Origin: Neolewinella antarctica
Lineage (GTDB): Bacteria; Bacteroidota; Bacteroidia; Chitinophagales; Saprospiraceae
Assembly: GCF_011927835.1 (NCBI RefSeq)
Contig: NZ_JAATJH010000006.1
Coordinates: 3,583 to 67,582 of the forward strand
Direction of reading: 5' to 3'
DNA length: 64,000 bases
Positions 24,841 through 36,208 of the stretch are shown piece by piece; the stretch's first letter is position 1; each line of letters begins with the position of its first letter. The translations under genes were made by a program, and so were the position numbers. The notes under the pieces were generated by a model, which was not told the origin of the DNA, did no database searches, and saw only the letters and a program-made list of their open reading frames with translations.

Positions 24841-25941
24841 TTAGTTTAGCTTTAGGGCGTAGCGGGTACTGCGGCCTATTCCCGTACGAACCAAGGCACC
24901 TAGATCCATTAAATCCGTTAGTTCACGAGTAGCGGTTGCTTTTGAAGTTCTGGTTAGTCGCTCGTAGTTCTTTGCCGATAACCCTCCGTCGAAACCTGCG
25001 GGTCCCGCGTCAAAAAGGCGCAGAATAACTTTTCTTTGGCGATCACTTAATTGGCTGTCGAATTGGTCGAAGAATCTAGTTTTTGCCAGAAGAAATTGAA
25101 TTTCCGTGTCGGCATTACTTATCGCTGAAGCTAACGAATCAATAAAGTATTGCAACCAATGAGTGAGGTCAAGACGATGTGAAGCCGTTTTTAATTGAGC
25201 GTAATATTCATCCTGGCCCGCAGCAAATACGCCCGATAAGCTAAAAGGAACCGCGAATCCAATCCCCCGCGAGAGTAGGTGATTAATGAGTGCCCTACCA
25301 ACTCGTCCGTTACCGTCCTGAAAGGGATGTATGCTTTCAAAATAGGCATGAGATACACCCGCTCTAATTATATAATCAGATAACTGGTCCGGAGAGTAAG
25401 AACGCGAAATCGAAGCTACTAACTGCCTCATGTTAGTTGGAACGAGTTTGGCCGGTGGAGCTTCGTAGTGCACGGTCAGATCATAGTCTGGCCCGCTAAC
25501 GATACGCATTGGTTCCGTTCCGCTTCGATAATCACCAATTATGTCGATAGATGGAACACTACTGAAAAGTAGCTGATGATAATACTTTATGGTTGCCTCA
25601 CTGATGTCATCCATAAAGTTGGCAGCTACTACGGATAGTAGTTTTCCAATACCAATCGCGCGTACGTCACGAGAGCTTTTATCGTAATTACCAAAATAGA
25701 GGTGATTGAGTATGGAGGATCGCAAATCTTCTCGACTCATGAATTCCCCTTCGATGTTGGAGGTTTTTTGGGCTTCCTCAATGAGCACCTCCAGGAAATA
25801 TTTACGCCGCTGCCCTTCTGGCAAACTTCTGACTCTTTCAAGTAGCGGCCGCATAACCGTACTCAAGATGGCGAGACGCTCTGAGACCGCCTTCTCATCA
25901 AATGTGTAATTGGGCCAATCTTGGTGTTGCCAGTTGTACAT
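24841..25941 (-). CDS. Fic family protein with DUF4172 and C-terminal winged helix
   Basis: 366 aa. N-terminal DUF4172-like segment (NWQHQDWPNYTFD), inhibitory helix TSNIEGE at residues 60-66 (S/TxxxEG, class II Fic autoinhibition), complete Fic motif HPFQDGNGRVGR at 205-216 with catalytic His205, and a C-terminal wHTH (about 295-366: LTRTSKATATRELTDLMDLGALVRTG). Fic domains AMPylate proteins; this DUF4172 group is often orphan. Just upstream on its own strand are three CGGCTC/GAGCCG hexamers at 21-22 bp spacing (25942-25990), fitting autoregulation. A+T content is higher than in its neighbours, which suggests acquisition. Confidence 0.88.
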   Translation of the reverse strand: MYNWQHQDWPNYTFDEKAVSERLAILSTVMRPLLERVRSLPEGQRRKYFLEVLIEEAQKTSNIEGEFMSREDLRSSILNHLYFGNYDKSSRDVRAIGIGKLLSVVAANFMDDISEATIKYYHQLLFSSVPSIDIIGDYRSGTEPMRIVSGPDYDLTVHYEAPPAKLVPTNMRQLVASISRSYSPDQLSDYIIRAGVSHAYFESIHPFQDGNGRVGRALINHLLSRGIGFAVPFSLSGVFAAGQDEYYAQLKTASHRLDLTHWLQYFIDSLASAISNADTEIQFLLAKTRFFDQFDSQLSDRQRKVILRLFDAGPAGFDGGLSAKNYERLTRTSKATATRELTDLMDLGALVRTGIGRSTRYALKLN

Positions 25942-25990
25942 GAGCCGATTAAGGTTGATTTACGGCTCAAGATACTCGCTTTTTGAGCCG
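25942..25990 (-). promoter_or_regulatory. Operator-like repeats upstream of the first Fic gene
   Basis: GAGCCG at 25942-25947, CGGCTC at 25963-25968 and GAGCCG at 25985-25990, spaced 21 and 22 bp and alternating in orientation. The first directly abuts the start codon. Confidence 0.55.
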
Positions 25991-26017
25991 AAAAGTTGCT
26001 TAACTTACCTCAAAGCA

Positions 26018-27286
26018 TCATTTTTTATGCTTAGACAAACTGTCCGCCCGCTCCACCCCCGGGGCCAAAATCTTTTTCAGTTGAATCCGTAAATTATCCC
26101 TGGCGGGAAGTTGCACCATACGCTCTTCACCCCGCCAGTATTCCGGACGGTGCTTTAGGTTGAGGGTGGTTAATTGTTCACTCGGGACCAAGCGACGGCC
26201 GCGCTTGATTTTTCGGATTTCTTTACGGTCGGTGATCACGTCAGTCACGTAAAAAAGGGTGCTGTAAACGTGTGGGATGTCACCGTAAAAATCCGATTCC
26301 ATCTCCCAGCTGAAACTGGCGCGCTCCAGGTAGTAGTTACCCCGCACTTTACGGTACGTAGCGTCTTTGTAGATGGATTTACCGCGCGTCCAGTTGCGGT
26401 ATTCGACGATGGCGAAGTCCGTGCGGTTAATGAGGAGCTCGGTAACGACGTCGCCGGGGCCGGGCCAGGCTCCGTCGTCCAGGTCCGGGTGAATATCGCA
26501 GCGGATGCGGACGAGGGTGTCCGGACCGCTGACGTACTCACCGAGGCGGCGGAAGGTGAGGTGACTCAGGTCGTCTTTTGCTTTGAAGCTGAACGTCCCG
26601 ATACTGCCCTTCCGCAAGGGGTTGCTCATCCAGGTATAGGGGGCGACGAGGAAACTCTGCCGGTCGAAAAAGGGGTGGAGACGGGCGGGTTGGCCGGGGC
26701 TACCGCCAGAAGTCCTGAGCTGATCGATCCACGCTTTCGTATCGCGCCATTTATCGTCCGCTCGCCGTCCGTAGGGATGGTCCTCGACCGTTACGTAAGC
26801 CTCACTCAGGCTGGAGAAAGTGGCGTCATTAACTGCGTAAGCGCGACTGTAAGCCCGCAACAAGTAGTTATCGGCTCCATAATTTTGGGGAATACGTTCC
26901 ACCGCTCGCCTGACGATGCCACGCAGGGCTAAATCGGAGAGCACGACAATTTCCGGCAACTCCAAAAAGCTGGAAGCCAACCGCACGTTGAGGGTAAAAG
27001 GGTCGGCCCCGCCCGGCGCATTGTCGTCACCCAGATAGATTTCTTTCGCCGCAAAAGAGAGTAAGCTGAAGCTCAGCGTTCCACGGCGGCGCTGCAAACT
27101 ATCCAGCTCGATGCGGTACTGACCGAGCTCGTTGGTCAGTACGCCTTTTTGCTGGTCGGTGGTGAGGACGACGCTGACGAAGGGCAGGGGGTCGCCGCTC
27201 TGGTCGTCGAGCACGTAGCCTTCAATTAGGTATTGGCTAAAGCAGGTGCCGGGGAAGAGGGCGAGGAGCAATATTAGGCGTATCAT
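26018..27286 (-). CDS. Carboxypeptidase-like regulatory domain protein
   Basis: 422 aa, signal peptide MIRLILLLALFPGTCFSQ. Residues 20-110 form a CarboxypepD_reg-like beta-sandwich (IEGYVLDDQSGDPLPFVSVVL, GVLTNELGQYRIEL). The remainder is the beta-rich region common in Bacteroidota DUF5686-type envelope proteins without a full outer-membrane barrel. Likely periplasmic or outer-membrane associated. No enzymatic residues recognised. Single gene. Confidence 0.75.
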   Translation of the reverse strand: MIRLILLLALFPGTCFSQYLIEGYVLDDQSGDPLPFVSVVLTTDQQKGVLTNELGQYRIELDSLQRRRGTLSFSLLSFAAKEIYLGDDNAPGGADPFTLNVRLASSFLELPEIVVLSDLALRGIVRRAVERIPQNYGADNYLLRAYSRAYAVNDATFSSLSEAYVTVEDHPYGRRADDKWRDTKAWIDQLRTSGGSPGQPARLHPFFDRQSFLVAPYTWMSNPLRKGSIGTFSFKAKDDLSHLTFRRLGEYVSGPDTLVRIRCDIHPDLDDGAWPGPGDVVTELLINRTDFAIVEYRNWTRGKSIYKDATYRKVRGNYYLERASFSWEMESDFYGDIPHVYSTLFYVTDVITDRKEIRKIKRGRRLVPSEQLTTLNLKHRPEYWRGEERMVQLPARDNLRIQLKKILAPGVERADSLSKHKK

Positions 27287-27397
27287 CCGAAACTATTTAG
27301 TCGATTCTAAGGTAGCAAAAGATCAATTAAGTTGAAGAGAATTCAGGATATTTAAACTGCATACTTAATCGCTCGGCTCCTATCTCCCGTCCACACT

Positions 27398-27414
27398 GCA
27401 CCCGCGGCCGCGCC
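27398..27414 (-). repeat. 17-nt GC motif copy (one mismatch)
   Basis: GCACCCGCGGCCGCGCC, 65 nt before the TTG start of the beta-barrel protein. Confidence 0.8.
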
Positions 27415-27479
27415 CAAAACCAGTTCCCGTACGAATGCTTATTATTGCCAGGGTAAAGACCTAAAAAAATACCCTCTCC

Positions 27480-28694
27480 TTGAAAAATATTCGCTGCTAC
27501 TGGCTTGCCTTTGCGCTCGCCCTACCGTTCGCCCTTACCGGCCAGACGGGCGACTACCTGATCACCGCGGCTCGCGATACCATCTTTGGAAAACTGATTA
27601 AGCGGGATTTGGAGGACATCAACCACGGTGTCTACTTCAGACCGGAAGGATCGGAATTTCAACAACTCTACCTGCCGCCCGGGGTACGGGAATTCCGAAG
27701 TAAAAAGACCGGAACTTACGTATCTACTGCATTCCTACCCAGTGCCGCCCAAGTATTTTCCAATAAACAGTACTTTTTAAAACCCCTCGTGACGGGGGAT
27801 GCGGAAGTGTACAGCGTGCGCTTGCGGAAAATTGAGAAGCTCGCCACCGGCGACGAGTACAATTACTGGAAGGCCTACTTAGTGGCGCAAGGTGGAGACA
27901 TCGATCTGTTCCAAAGCCAAGCGGAGTTGCGGGCTTACCGCCAGCAGACTGCATGCCCACTCCCGGATCTTTCTTACGCATTCGAAGATGCTTCGGTCAG
28001 TTATTATTTCGTCGCCGCCACGGAGTGCGCCGGCGATAAAGCGCGGTTGCTGGAGGATGAAATACGTATTAATTCCGTCAGTCAACGCTTGCGTATCTAC
28101 GTTGATGCTGGCTACTATAGTTATACTTGGTCACCAAATTTTTTGGGGTTTTTTCAGAACCAGGTTTTCCAACAGAGCAACCGCCTGGACTTTTCCTTGC
28201 ACTTAGGCCGGGAGATAATACCCCGTCTGCACCTGCTGTTGGGTTTGACCGTGGCGAGCTACGATGCTGAAGCCACCATCTCGGAGCGCATTATTATTAA
28301 TTTCGCCCCGCTCGATACTACGTACGCCGCCACCACGATAAAGCAGACGGTGCTCGCACCCGGCCTTTACTTAAATTATTACGTGCCGCTGGGTAGATCG
28401 GCGACTTCCCTTTACGTGCGGGGCGGACTTCGTTATGCTTTAACGCTCAGTGGGGAAACAACCTACGCTCGCCGGTTAAGTAACCGCAGTATTGAACGGA
28501 GAACGTACAAGGCGGGGGAGAGCGATCAGGCGCCATCGGATTTTGTCCAGGTAGTCGTTGGGGCTGGCGTACAATTCGAGCTGGGTAAAATTGCGCCCTA
28601 CTTAGAAGCCCGTTACAATAATGGACAAGGGGTGATTAAGGAGCAAACATTTCTTTACGAAGAGCTAGGAATTAACTTCGGCATTCGGTTCTAG
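27480..28694 (+). CDS. Outer-membrane beta-barrel protein (TTG start)
   Basis: 404 aa. TTG at 27480 is the best start because it directly gives a signal peptide (MKNIRCYWLAFALALPFALTGQ); no ATG fits. The C-terminal half (about residues 200-404) alternates hydrophobic strands and ends with the Phe-terminated strand GINFGIRF typical of outer-membrane barrels. The N-terminal half is a soluble beta region. PorT-like barrels of Bacteroidota are a possible comparison, but I see no specific signature. Confidence 0.75.
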   Translation: MKNIRCYWLAFALALPFALTGQTGDYLITAARDTIFGKLIKRDLEDINHGVYFRPEGSEFQQLYLPPGVREFRSKKTGTYVSTAFLPSAAQVFSNKQYFLKPLVTGDAEVYSVRLRKIEKLATGDEYNYWKAYLVAQGGDIDLFQSQAELRAYRQQTACPLPDLSYAFEDASVSYYFVAATECAGDKARLLEDEIRINSVSQRLRIYVDAGYYSYTWSPNFLGFFQNQVFQQSNRLDFSLHLGREIIPRLHLLLGLTVASYDAEATISERIIINFAPLDTTYAATTIKQTVLAPGLYLNYYVPLGRSATSLYVRGGLRYALTLSGETTYARRLSNRSIERRTYKAGESDQAPSDFVQVVVGAGVQFELGKIAPYLEARYNNGQGVIKEQTFLYEELGINFGIRF

Positions 28695-28735
28695 ACAGCG
28701 GCATACATAACTGTGCTAGTTTGGGTATGAAAAAA

Positions 28736-28764
28736 TGTCAGTACTTCCTGAATTTAGCCTGACA
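28736..28764 (+). promoter_or_regulatory. Inverted repeat TGTCAG-N17-CTGACA upstream of clpB
   Basis: Hexamer arms at 28736-28741 and 28759-28764, about 20 bp ahead of a sigma54-like promoter, a position suitable for an enhancer-binding activator. Confidence 0.5.
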
Positions 28765-28783
28765 TAATTTCACGTCTGGTGTT

Positions 28784-28799
28784 GGGCATTTACTTTGCA
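28784..28799 (+). promoter_or_regulatory. Sigma54-like promoter of clpB
   Basis: GGGCAT-N5-TTGCA: GG at 28785-28786 and GC at 28797-28798 with exactly 10 nt between them, as in the -24/-12 consensus TGGCAC-N5-TTGCA. The same bases also give a 7/8 match to TAnnTTTG (TTACTTTG), so housekeeping control is an alternative. Confidence 0.4.
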
Positions 28800-28912
28800 A
28801 TGGTTGGTTGTCACTACGGAGGGGGCTTGCGGTAATTGCCGCAGGGTCAATCCGTTAGAACGTCAAACTAATCATACCGATCCTTTAGTAAAGGACCGCA
28901 AAACATAACAAA

Positions 28913-31537
<2,625 letters not shown>

Positions 31538-31639
31538 ATCGAACCGGGGTAACACCATTCGGAACGAATTAAGTACGATAATAATTAGTGAGTAAATTAG
31601 TGCGGCAGTTGGTCCTTAGGGCTGGCTGCCGCTTTTTTT

Positions 31640-31655
31640 GCGCGGACGCGGGTGC
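31640..31655 (+). repeat. 17-nt GC motif copy (variant)
   Basis: GCGCGGACGCGGGTGC between clpB and the Uma2 gene, preceded by a run of T and followed by CGGGG. Confidence 0.75.
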
Positions 31656-31719
31656 CGGGGAAAACGGGAAGCGCAAGGCTGACCCGGTAGGGTTTGTATT
31701 TTTTAGAAACCTTACCTTT

Positions 31720-32307
31720 ATGTACATGACGAATAAGCTGGAACAGCCCGGGCTTATCTCCGACTTTAACTGGCCGTTGGAACGCTACCACAAAGCCATC
31801 GCCAGCGGCGTTCTCGGGCCGGAGGATAACCTGGAGCTGCTGAACGGAAAATTGGTAAAGAAAGCATCGATAAATCCACCCCACGCCGCCGGGGTCACCC
31901 GAGTCACCAAATTTTTTACCGAGCGTTACTTCGGCAAATTTGAATTACGCGCTGAAAACCCCGTTACTTTCCTCGATGACTCTGAGCCAGAGCCCGATTT
32001 CGCGCTGTGTGACCTGAGTGAAGATGAATACTTTCATCAGCACCCCATACCAAGTGAGGTGAGGCTCATCGTAGAAGTAGCCGACAATAGTTTACAACGC
32101 GACCGTTCACATAAGGCAGCTATTTATGCTTTTGCCGGCGTTCAGGAATACTGGATAGTAAATTTGCGGCAGCGACAGGTCGAAGTCTATACTGACCCCG
32201 ACGTAACGGAAGGCATCTACGGACAGGTTATTCGTTATAAAGTAGGAGAGCAGTTAAGGAGTCCGTTCGTGGGTGAAGTGAAGGTGAAAGATTTGATACC
32301 GGGCTAG
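31720..32307 (+). CDS. Uma2 family endonuclease (DUF820)
   Basis: 195 aa from ATG at 31720 (MYMTNKLEQPG); the frame is open further up but crosses a GC-repeat copy. PD-(D/E)xK nuclease pattern of the family: PEPDFALC, then RLIVEVADNSLQRDRSHKAAIYAFAGVQEYWIVNLRQRQVEVY with Asp, Glu and Lys in the usual order. Uma2 proteins are abundant, often orphan, and of unproved biological role. Single gene between clpB and a palindromic element. Confidence 0.88.
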   Translation: MYMTNKLEQPGLISDFNWPLERYHKAIASGVLGPEDNLELLNGKLVKKASINPPHAAGVTRVTKFFTERYFGKFELRAENPVTFLDDSEPEPDFALCDLSEDEYFHQHPIPSEVRLIVEVADNSLQRDRSHKAAIYAFAGVQEYWIVNLRQRQVEVYTDPDVTEGIYGQVIRYKVGEQLRSPFVGEVKVKDLIPG

Positions 32308-32328
32308 AGACCACAATCTACCCGGACA

Positions 32329-32482
32329 GTTATGTAACTGACCTTACGCAACCGGATTATGCCACATAAACACAAAAACAGACAAGAGTAAGTAAACGGT
32401 GCTTCGGCGTAGCCGTACACCGATTTTTGTGCTTTTGTGTTTATGTGGCGAAATAATCTGCGTAACATCAGTTATGTAATAA
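32329..32482. repeat. Palindromic dispersed element, copy 2 (about 155 bp)
   Basis: Terminal arms TTATGTAACTGA and TCAGTTATGTAA, then CTTACGCA/TGCGTAA, GATTAT/ATAATC, and a 16-bp inner arm GCCACATAAACACAAAA paired with TTTTGTGTTTATGTGGC, around the centre GGTGCTTCGGCGTAGCC. It is non-coding and homologous to 12074-12233. Confidence 0.8.
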
Positions 32483-32487
32483 CAAAA

Positions 32488-33216
32488 TCACTTAAACACC
32501 CCATACTTCAAAATACAATAAATAGCCCGGAACCCATCCTTATAACTAATCTTCTTACCCTCCGCATAAGTCCGCCCGTAGTAAGAAATACCGACTTCAT
32601 AAATCCGAATATTCGGAACGGCGGACATCTTAATCGTCACCTCCGGCTCGAAGCCGAAGCGGTTCTCTTTAATATCAATAGATTTTAAAACGTCCGCCGG
32701 GAAGAGTTTGTAGCAGGTCTCCATGTCCGTCAGGTTGAGGTTGGCAACGGCATTGCAGAGAAAGGTGAGCACCTTGTTGCCGATCGAGTGCCAAAAGAAC
32801 AGAATCCAGTGGGGCTTGCCACCGATGAAGCGGGAGCCGTAGACGACGTCCGCGAGCCCATCCACGACGGGCTGGAGGAGGAGGTTGAATTCTTCCGGGT
32901 TGTACTCAAGATCGGCGTCCTGAATGATGATGTAGTCGCCGGAAGCGGCGCGGATGCCGGTGCGCAGGGCCGCGCCCTTACCCTGGTTCATCCGGTGGGC
33001 TTCGTTGCGGATGTTCCGGTCGGGGTAACGCATCATGTAGTCCTGAAGTATCCGGAGGGAAGCGTCGGTGGAACAGTCATCGACGACGACGATCTCCGTT
33101 TTAATCGAGGCGATCAGGTCGACGCCGGCAATTTTATCGAGGACGCTCACGAGCGTGGCTTCTTCGTTGTACATCGGGATGACGATGCTCAGTAGTTGGG
33201 GCGCGCGGTTACTCAT
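32488..33216 (-). CDS. Family 2 glycosyltransferase (dolichol-phosphate mannosyltransferase-like)
   Basis: 242 aa. GT-A motifs: LSIVIPMYNEEATL at the N-terminus, VVDDCSTDAS, GKGAALRTGI, and the DADLEYNPEE metal-binding site; no C-terminal membrane helices. The DPM1-like subgroup charges polyprenyl phosphate with a sugar. It overlaps the end of the membrane gene at 33209 by 8 nt, so the two form an operon in which this enzyme could supply lipid-linked donor to the membrane protein. Confidence 0.9.
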   Translation of the reverse strand: MSNRAPQLLSIVIPMYNEEATLVSVLDKIAGVDLIASIKTEIVVVDDCSTDASLRILQDYMMRYPDRNIRNEAHRMNQGKGAALRTGIRAASGDYIIIQDADLEYNPEEFNLLLQPVVDGLADVVYGSRFIGGKPHWILFFWHSIGNKVLTFLCNAVANLNLTDMETCYKLFPADVLKSIDIKENRFGFEPEVTIKMSAVPNIRIYEVGISYYGRTYAEGKKISYKDGFRAIYCILKYGVFK

Positions 33217-35014
33217 AACAGGCTTCGATGCTTAGGTCGGTGATGGTGAGGGGTTTGTCGCCGTCGGCGTTCCAGAAGTTAACGAGGATGTCGGTAAAAT
33301 CTTCGGTGGGTTTGGCAACGTCCAGGTAGAGGCGCTTGGTGCCGCCGTGATCGACGTGGCGGTGAATGCGGTAGGAGTCGTGCTCCAGTACTTCGGCACC
33401 GTTGCGAGTTATGGCGATGAACTGGGCCATCCTCCAGTGGTTCCACTCCTTCTGTCTAGTCGCGCAGGTGGCGGAAACGCGGAGCCAGTCGTAGTCTTTG
33501 GGGAGGTCTTTAGCGGCAACGATCGTCTCCGGTGCCCACTGGTGTTCCCGGTCGATGGTGTGCCGGTAAGCCGTATCCCGAAAAATTATTTCCGAGCGGG
33601 CGGGGATTTTGGGGTAGAGGTGGCGCTGCCCGTCAAGGAGTTTTAAGCGGTTCGTGTCGTGCTCGTAGCGAAAAAGCGTTGCCCAGTAATAAGGCCCGGT
33701 CATCTGGCCCACGTGAAGTAGCTCACCCCGTTGCGCCTGGTGGGTGAACCAGAGGTTAGCGTAGATGAACAAGACCGCCACGGCCGTCACCGCCCATCTA
33801 CCCGGCTTCTTCCATTTGCTCACGGCACCTGCGGCCGCGCATAATGGAAACACCAGGATTGGGTAACATTGCACCATCGTTCTCTGCCCGAGGGAGCCGC
33901 CGTACCACCAGATGTCCCAGGCGAAGGCGACGTACATAAACAGGACCGCGAAAATGACGGTGGGGAAGAAAACGGAACGATTTTTTTGGTATAAAGGATA
34001 AAAACCAATTAGGGAAAACACCATCAGCGGCGAGTAAGTCAGCCAGCCGCTGCGGTAGCTAAAAAAGCCTTCGAGCAGGTGGGGCCGGAGCCAGCTGAAG
34101 CCTTCGTCCTGGTAGGAATAGACGATCCAGTCGCCCGTGACGTGGTGCCAGTAAAAAAGTTGCGTGCTGCCGACGGCCACGGTAACGACGATGGCTACGG
34201 CCAGGCTCGGTAGGTTCGTTTTCCACACTCGTAGTCGCTCGTCGCTGGCCGCGCGGGAGGTCAGGTCGAGCCCCCACAGCAAGGGGATGAGGCACGACAA
34301 AATCTCCGTCGGCCGCGTGAGGGCCGCCAGCCCGACGAGCGCACCGATGGCCGCTCCTTTGAGCAGCGCGGGTTTTTCGTAATATTTGATCGTGGCGTAA
34401 ATCAGTGCCGCGTAAACCGTGAAGAGCGTGTTGTGCGTCATGGCCCCGTCCACGGCCGTATAGTTAAGGTAGTTGCTGCCCAGGACTAAACCGACGAGGC
34501 CCAGCGCGGTCGGCCACTCGTCGAAGTACCGGCGCAAGACCTTGCGCATCAGGAATAGCCCAATAAAAGTGTACAGGAGCCCGCCGAGCGAAATCAACAG
34601 TTGGTAGGGGAAAGTGTAGCCGTCGGCTAAGTAGGTGGGGCTGGCCGTCGCCCAGGCGTGGGCCACCAGGAAAAACGGGGCGAAAAAAACGGCCTGCCCC
34701 GCCGAATATTTCATAACGTAATTCCCCGAAGCTTCGTGGAGGAAAGCTTGTTGCAAATTCGGCGTGGGTTGGTACTTCTCGATGATTTCCGGCAGGAAAG
34801 CGACCTGCTCCAGGTCGTCGTAGATAAAGATCGCCGGCAGGTATGCGTAGTAGCCGCTTACGTCCCAGCCGATGGTGGCCTTCGACGTGCCCTGTTGCCA
34901 GCGGGGCAGGCAGAGGAAGTGGGTGGTCACGATGACGGTGGCCAACAGGAGGGTGGTGATTTTTGAGGGGGTGGACAAAGGGGGCGTTGTTGGGATATTC
35001 GGAAGTCGGCGCAA
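33209..35014 (-). CDS. Polytopic membrane glycosyltransferase-like protein (GT-C fold)
   Basis: 601 aa with roughly ten to twelve membrane helices, a large extracytoplasmic loop after helix 1 with GWDVSGYYAYLPAIFIYDDL, which resembles the Asp-containing first loop of GT39/GT83-like enzymes, and a C-terminal soluble domain (about 440-601). It probably transfers a sugar from polyprenyl phosphate to a surface glycan or protein. It is first of a two-gene operon with the GT2 gene. Substrate unknown; assignment to a named GT family is not certain. Confidence 0.75.
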   Translation of the reverse strand: MRRLPNIPTTPPLSTPSKITTLLLATVIVTTHFLCLPRWQQGTSKATIGWDVSGYYAYLPAIFIYDDLEQVAFLPEIIEKYQPTPNLQQAFLHEASGNYVMKYSAGQAVFFAPFFLVAHAWATASPTYLADGYTFPYQLLISLGGLLYTFIGLFLMRKVLRRYFDEWPTALGLVGLVLGSNYLNYTAVDGAMTHNTLFTVYAALIYATIKYYEKPALLKGAAIGALVGLAALTRPTEILSCLIPLLWGLDLTSRAASDERLRVWKTNLPSLAVAIVVTVAVGSTQLFYWHHVTGDWIVYSYQDEGFSWLRPHLLEGFFSYRSGWLTYSPLMVFSLIGFYPLYQKNRSVFFPTVIFAVLFMYVAFAWDIWWYGGSLGQRTMVQCYPILVFPLCAAAGAVSKWKKPGRWAVTAVAVLFIYANLWFTHQAQRGELLHVGQMTGPYYWATLFRYEHDTNRLKLLDGQRHLYPKIPARSEIIFRDTAYRHTIDREHQWAPETIVAAKDLPKDYDWLRVSATCATRQKEWNHWRMAQFIAITRNGAEVLEHDSYRIHRHVDHGGTKRLYLDVAKPTEDFTDILVNFWNADGDKPLTITDLSIEACYE

Positions 35015-35470
35015 CTCCGCGGGTGCCGGGTGTTTCCTTGCTGGGTAGCTATTTGGCTGGCAAAGGTGGCTTTTGTTGTCGGGAATTAGGTTGCGTTACG
35101 GGAAGAAAGCGGGGCCGTGGTTAGTTTATAATGGATCACGTAGTCGCGGTCAAGGATTTTACAAAACACCCGCAGCAACAAAAACGTGGGGAAGCCCACC
35201 CACGCTATCGGGACAGACACGCCGAGCCCGAGCCGGCGGGCCAGCTACTTTTGGTGAAACTTCAAGGCAACTTCGAAGTCAGCGCCCCCGGTGTCTGATC
35301 AATTAAAATTAGCCCTACCCCTCAATTCCCTCATAATCTTATCTTTGCGCGCCGCCCCCCAAATAGCTCCCGTCCGTACCGGCCACCCGCTAGCCCAAAC
35401 ACTAAGGACTGAAGACCCTAGACCGAAGACCCCAGGCTAGCGATCAAGCACCCCAGACCAAAGACCAAAA
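35015..35470. other. Intergenic region upstream of ruvA
   Basis: 456 nt with no confident gene. It contains a partial GC motif (35018-35027), the ruvA -7 box (35340-35347) and, at 35400-35468, irregular repeats of GAAGACC/AGACCAAAGACC. A 55-codon frame at 35131-35298 was judged unsupported. Confidence 0.5.
35340..35347 (+). promoter_or_regulatory. -7 box TATCTTTG upstream of ruvA
   Basis: Exact TAnnTTTG match, about 124 nt before the ruvA ATG. The leader would include the AGACC repeats. Confidence 0.5.
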
Positions 35471-36061
35471 ATGATCACCTACGTAAAAGGCCCCCTGACC
35501 CACAAAAATCCCAGCTTCGTCGTCATCGAAGCCGGCGGCCTGGGCTACCACATCAACATCAGCCTGTTTACCTACACGAAGATCGAGGGCGCATCGGAGG
35601 CTAAGTTGTTGACGCACTTCCACGTGAAGGAGGACCAGCAGACGCTTTTCGGTTTCTACGACGAGGCGGAGCGCACGCTTTTCCGGCTGCTCATCGGCGT
35701 GAGTGGCGTGGGGCCGACGACGGCGCTCATCGTGCTCTCGACCATGAACCCCGACGAGGTTAGCCAGGCCATCATCGGGGAGGACGTCGCGTCGATTCGC
35801 AAGGTCAAGGGCATCGGCCCGAAGACGGCCCAGCGCATCATTCTCGACCTGAAAGACAAGCTCCTCAAAGAAAATATCGGCGGCCCCACAATGCTCTCGC
35901 CGGCAAGCAATACAACCCGGATGGAGGCGTTATCAGCCTTGGTTAACCTCGGCTTCGCCCGGCCGGCCGTGCAGCGGGCACTCAACAAAGTACTCGCTAA
36001 AAAGGCCGACGCCGGCACCGAAGAGATGATCAAGCTCGCGCTGCGGGCATTGTCGTCTTAA
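35471..36061 (+). CDS. ruvA: Holliday junction branch migration protein RuvA
   Basis: 196 aa, typical length. OB-fold start MITYVKGPLTHKNPSFVVIEAGGLGYHINIS, HFHVKEDQQTLFGFYDEAERTLFRLLIGVSGVGP with the acidic pin, helix-hairpin-helix motifs (GVGPTTAL, IKGIGPKTAQRIILDLKDKL-like segment) and the C-terminal RuvB-binding domain III (ALSALVNLGFARPAVQRAL). The tetramer binds Holliday junctions and loads RuvB. It sits just ahead of sprA, a frequent Bacteroidota arrangement. Confidence 0.96.
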   Translation: MITYVKGPLTHKNPSFVVIEAGGLGYHINISLFTYTKIEGASEAKLLTHFHVKEDQQTLFGFYDEAERTLFRLLIGVSGVGPTTALIVLSTMNPDEVSQAIIGEDVASIRKVKGIGPKTAQRIILDLKDKLLKENIGGPTMLSPASNTTRMEALSALVNLGFARPAVQRALNKVLAKKADAGTEEMIKLALRALSS

Positions 36062-36063
36062 GG

Positions 36064-36071
36064 TAGCTTTG
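36064..36071 (+). promoter_or_regulatory. -7 box TAGCTTTG upstream of sprA
   Basis: Exact TAnnTTTG match 3 nt past the ruvA stop and 138 nt before the sprA ATG, so sprA may have its own promoter as well as read-through from ruvA. Confidence 0.5.
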
Positions 36072-36208
36072 TATTGCTTTTCGTCATCCGGGCTCCGTCA
36101 GTCCGGCCGGCAACTCTTAAATATCAACCGACGCAGACGTTTTCGCGACCCCGTCTGCGTTCCCGGTGGGTGCCCGTTTCCTCACCACGGGCCTTCGATG
36201 CAGTTTCT

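Noticed and set aside
33825-33840. Further GC motif copy (GCACCTGCGGCCGCGC) in the membrane glycosyltransferase gene
   Set aside because: It encodes an Ala-rich membrane helix where such codons are expected, and lacks both flank types, so coincidence is likely.
35131-35298. Possible 55-residue protein upstream of ruvA
   Set aside because: The frame has ATG and TGA and acceptable length, but the composition is odd (many Gln, His, Arg, Pro), there is no recognisable motif and no promoter close by. It cannot be supported from sequence alone.
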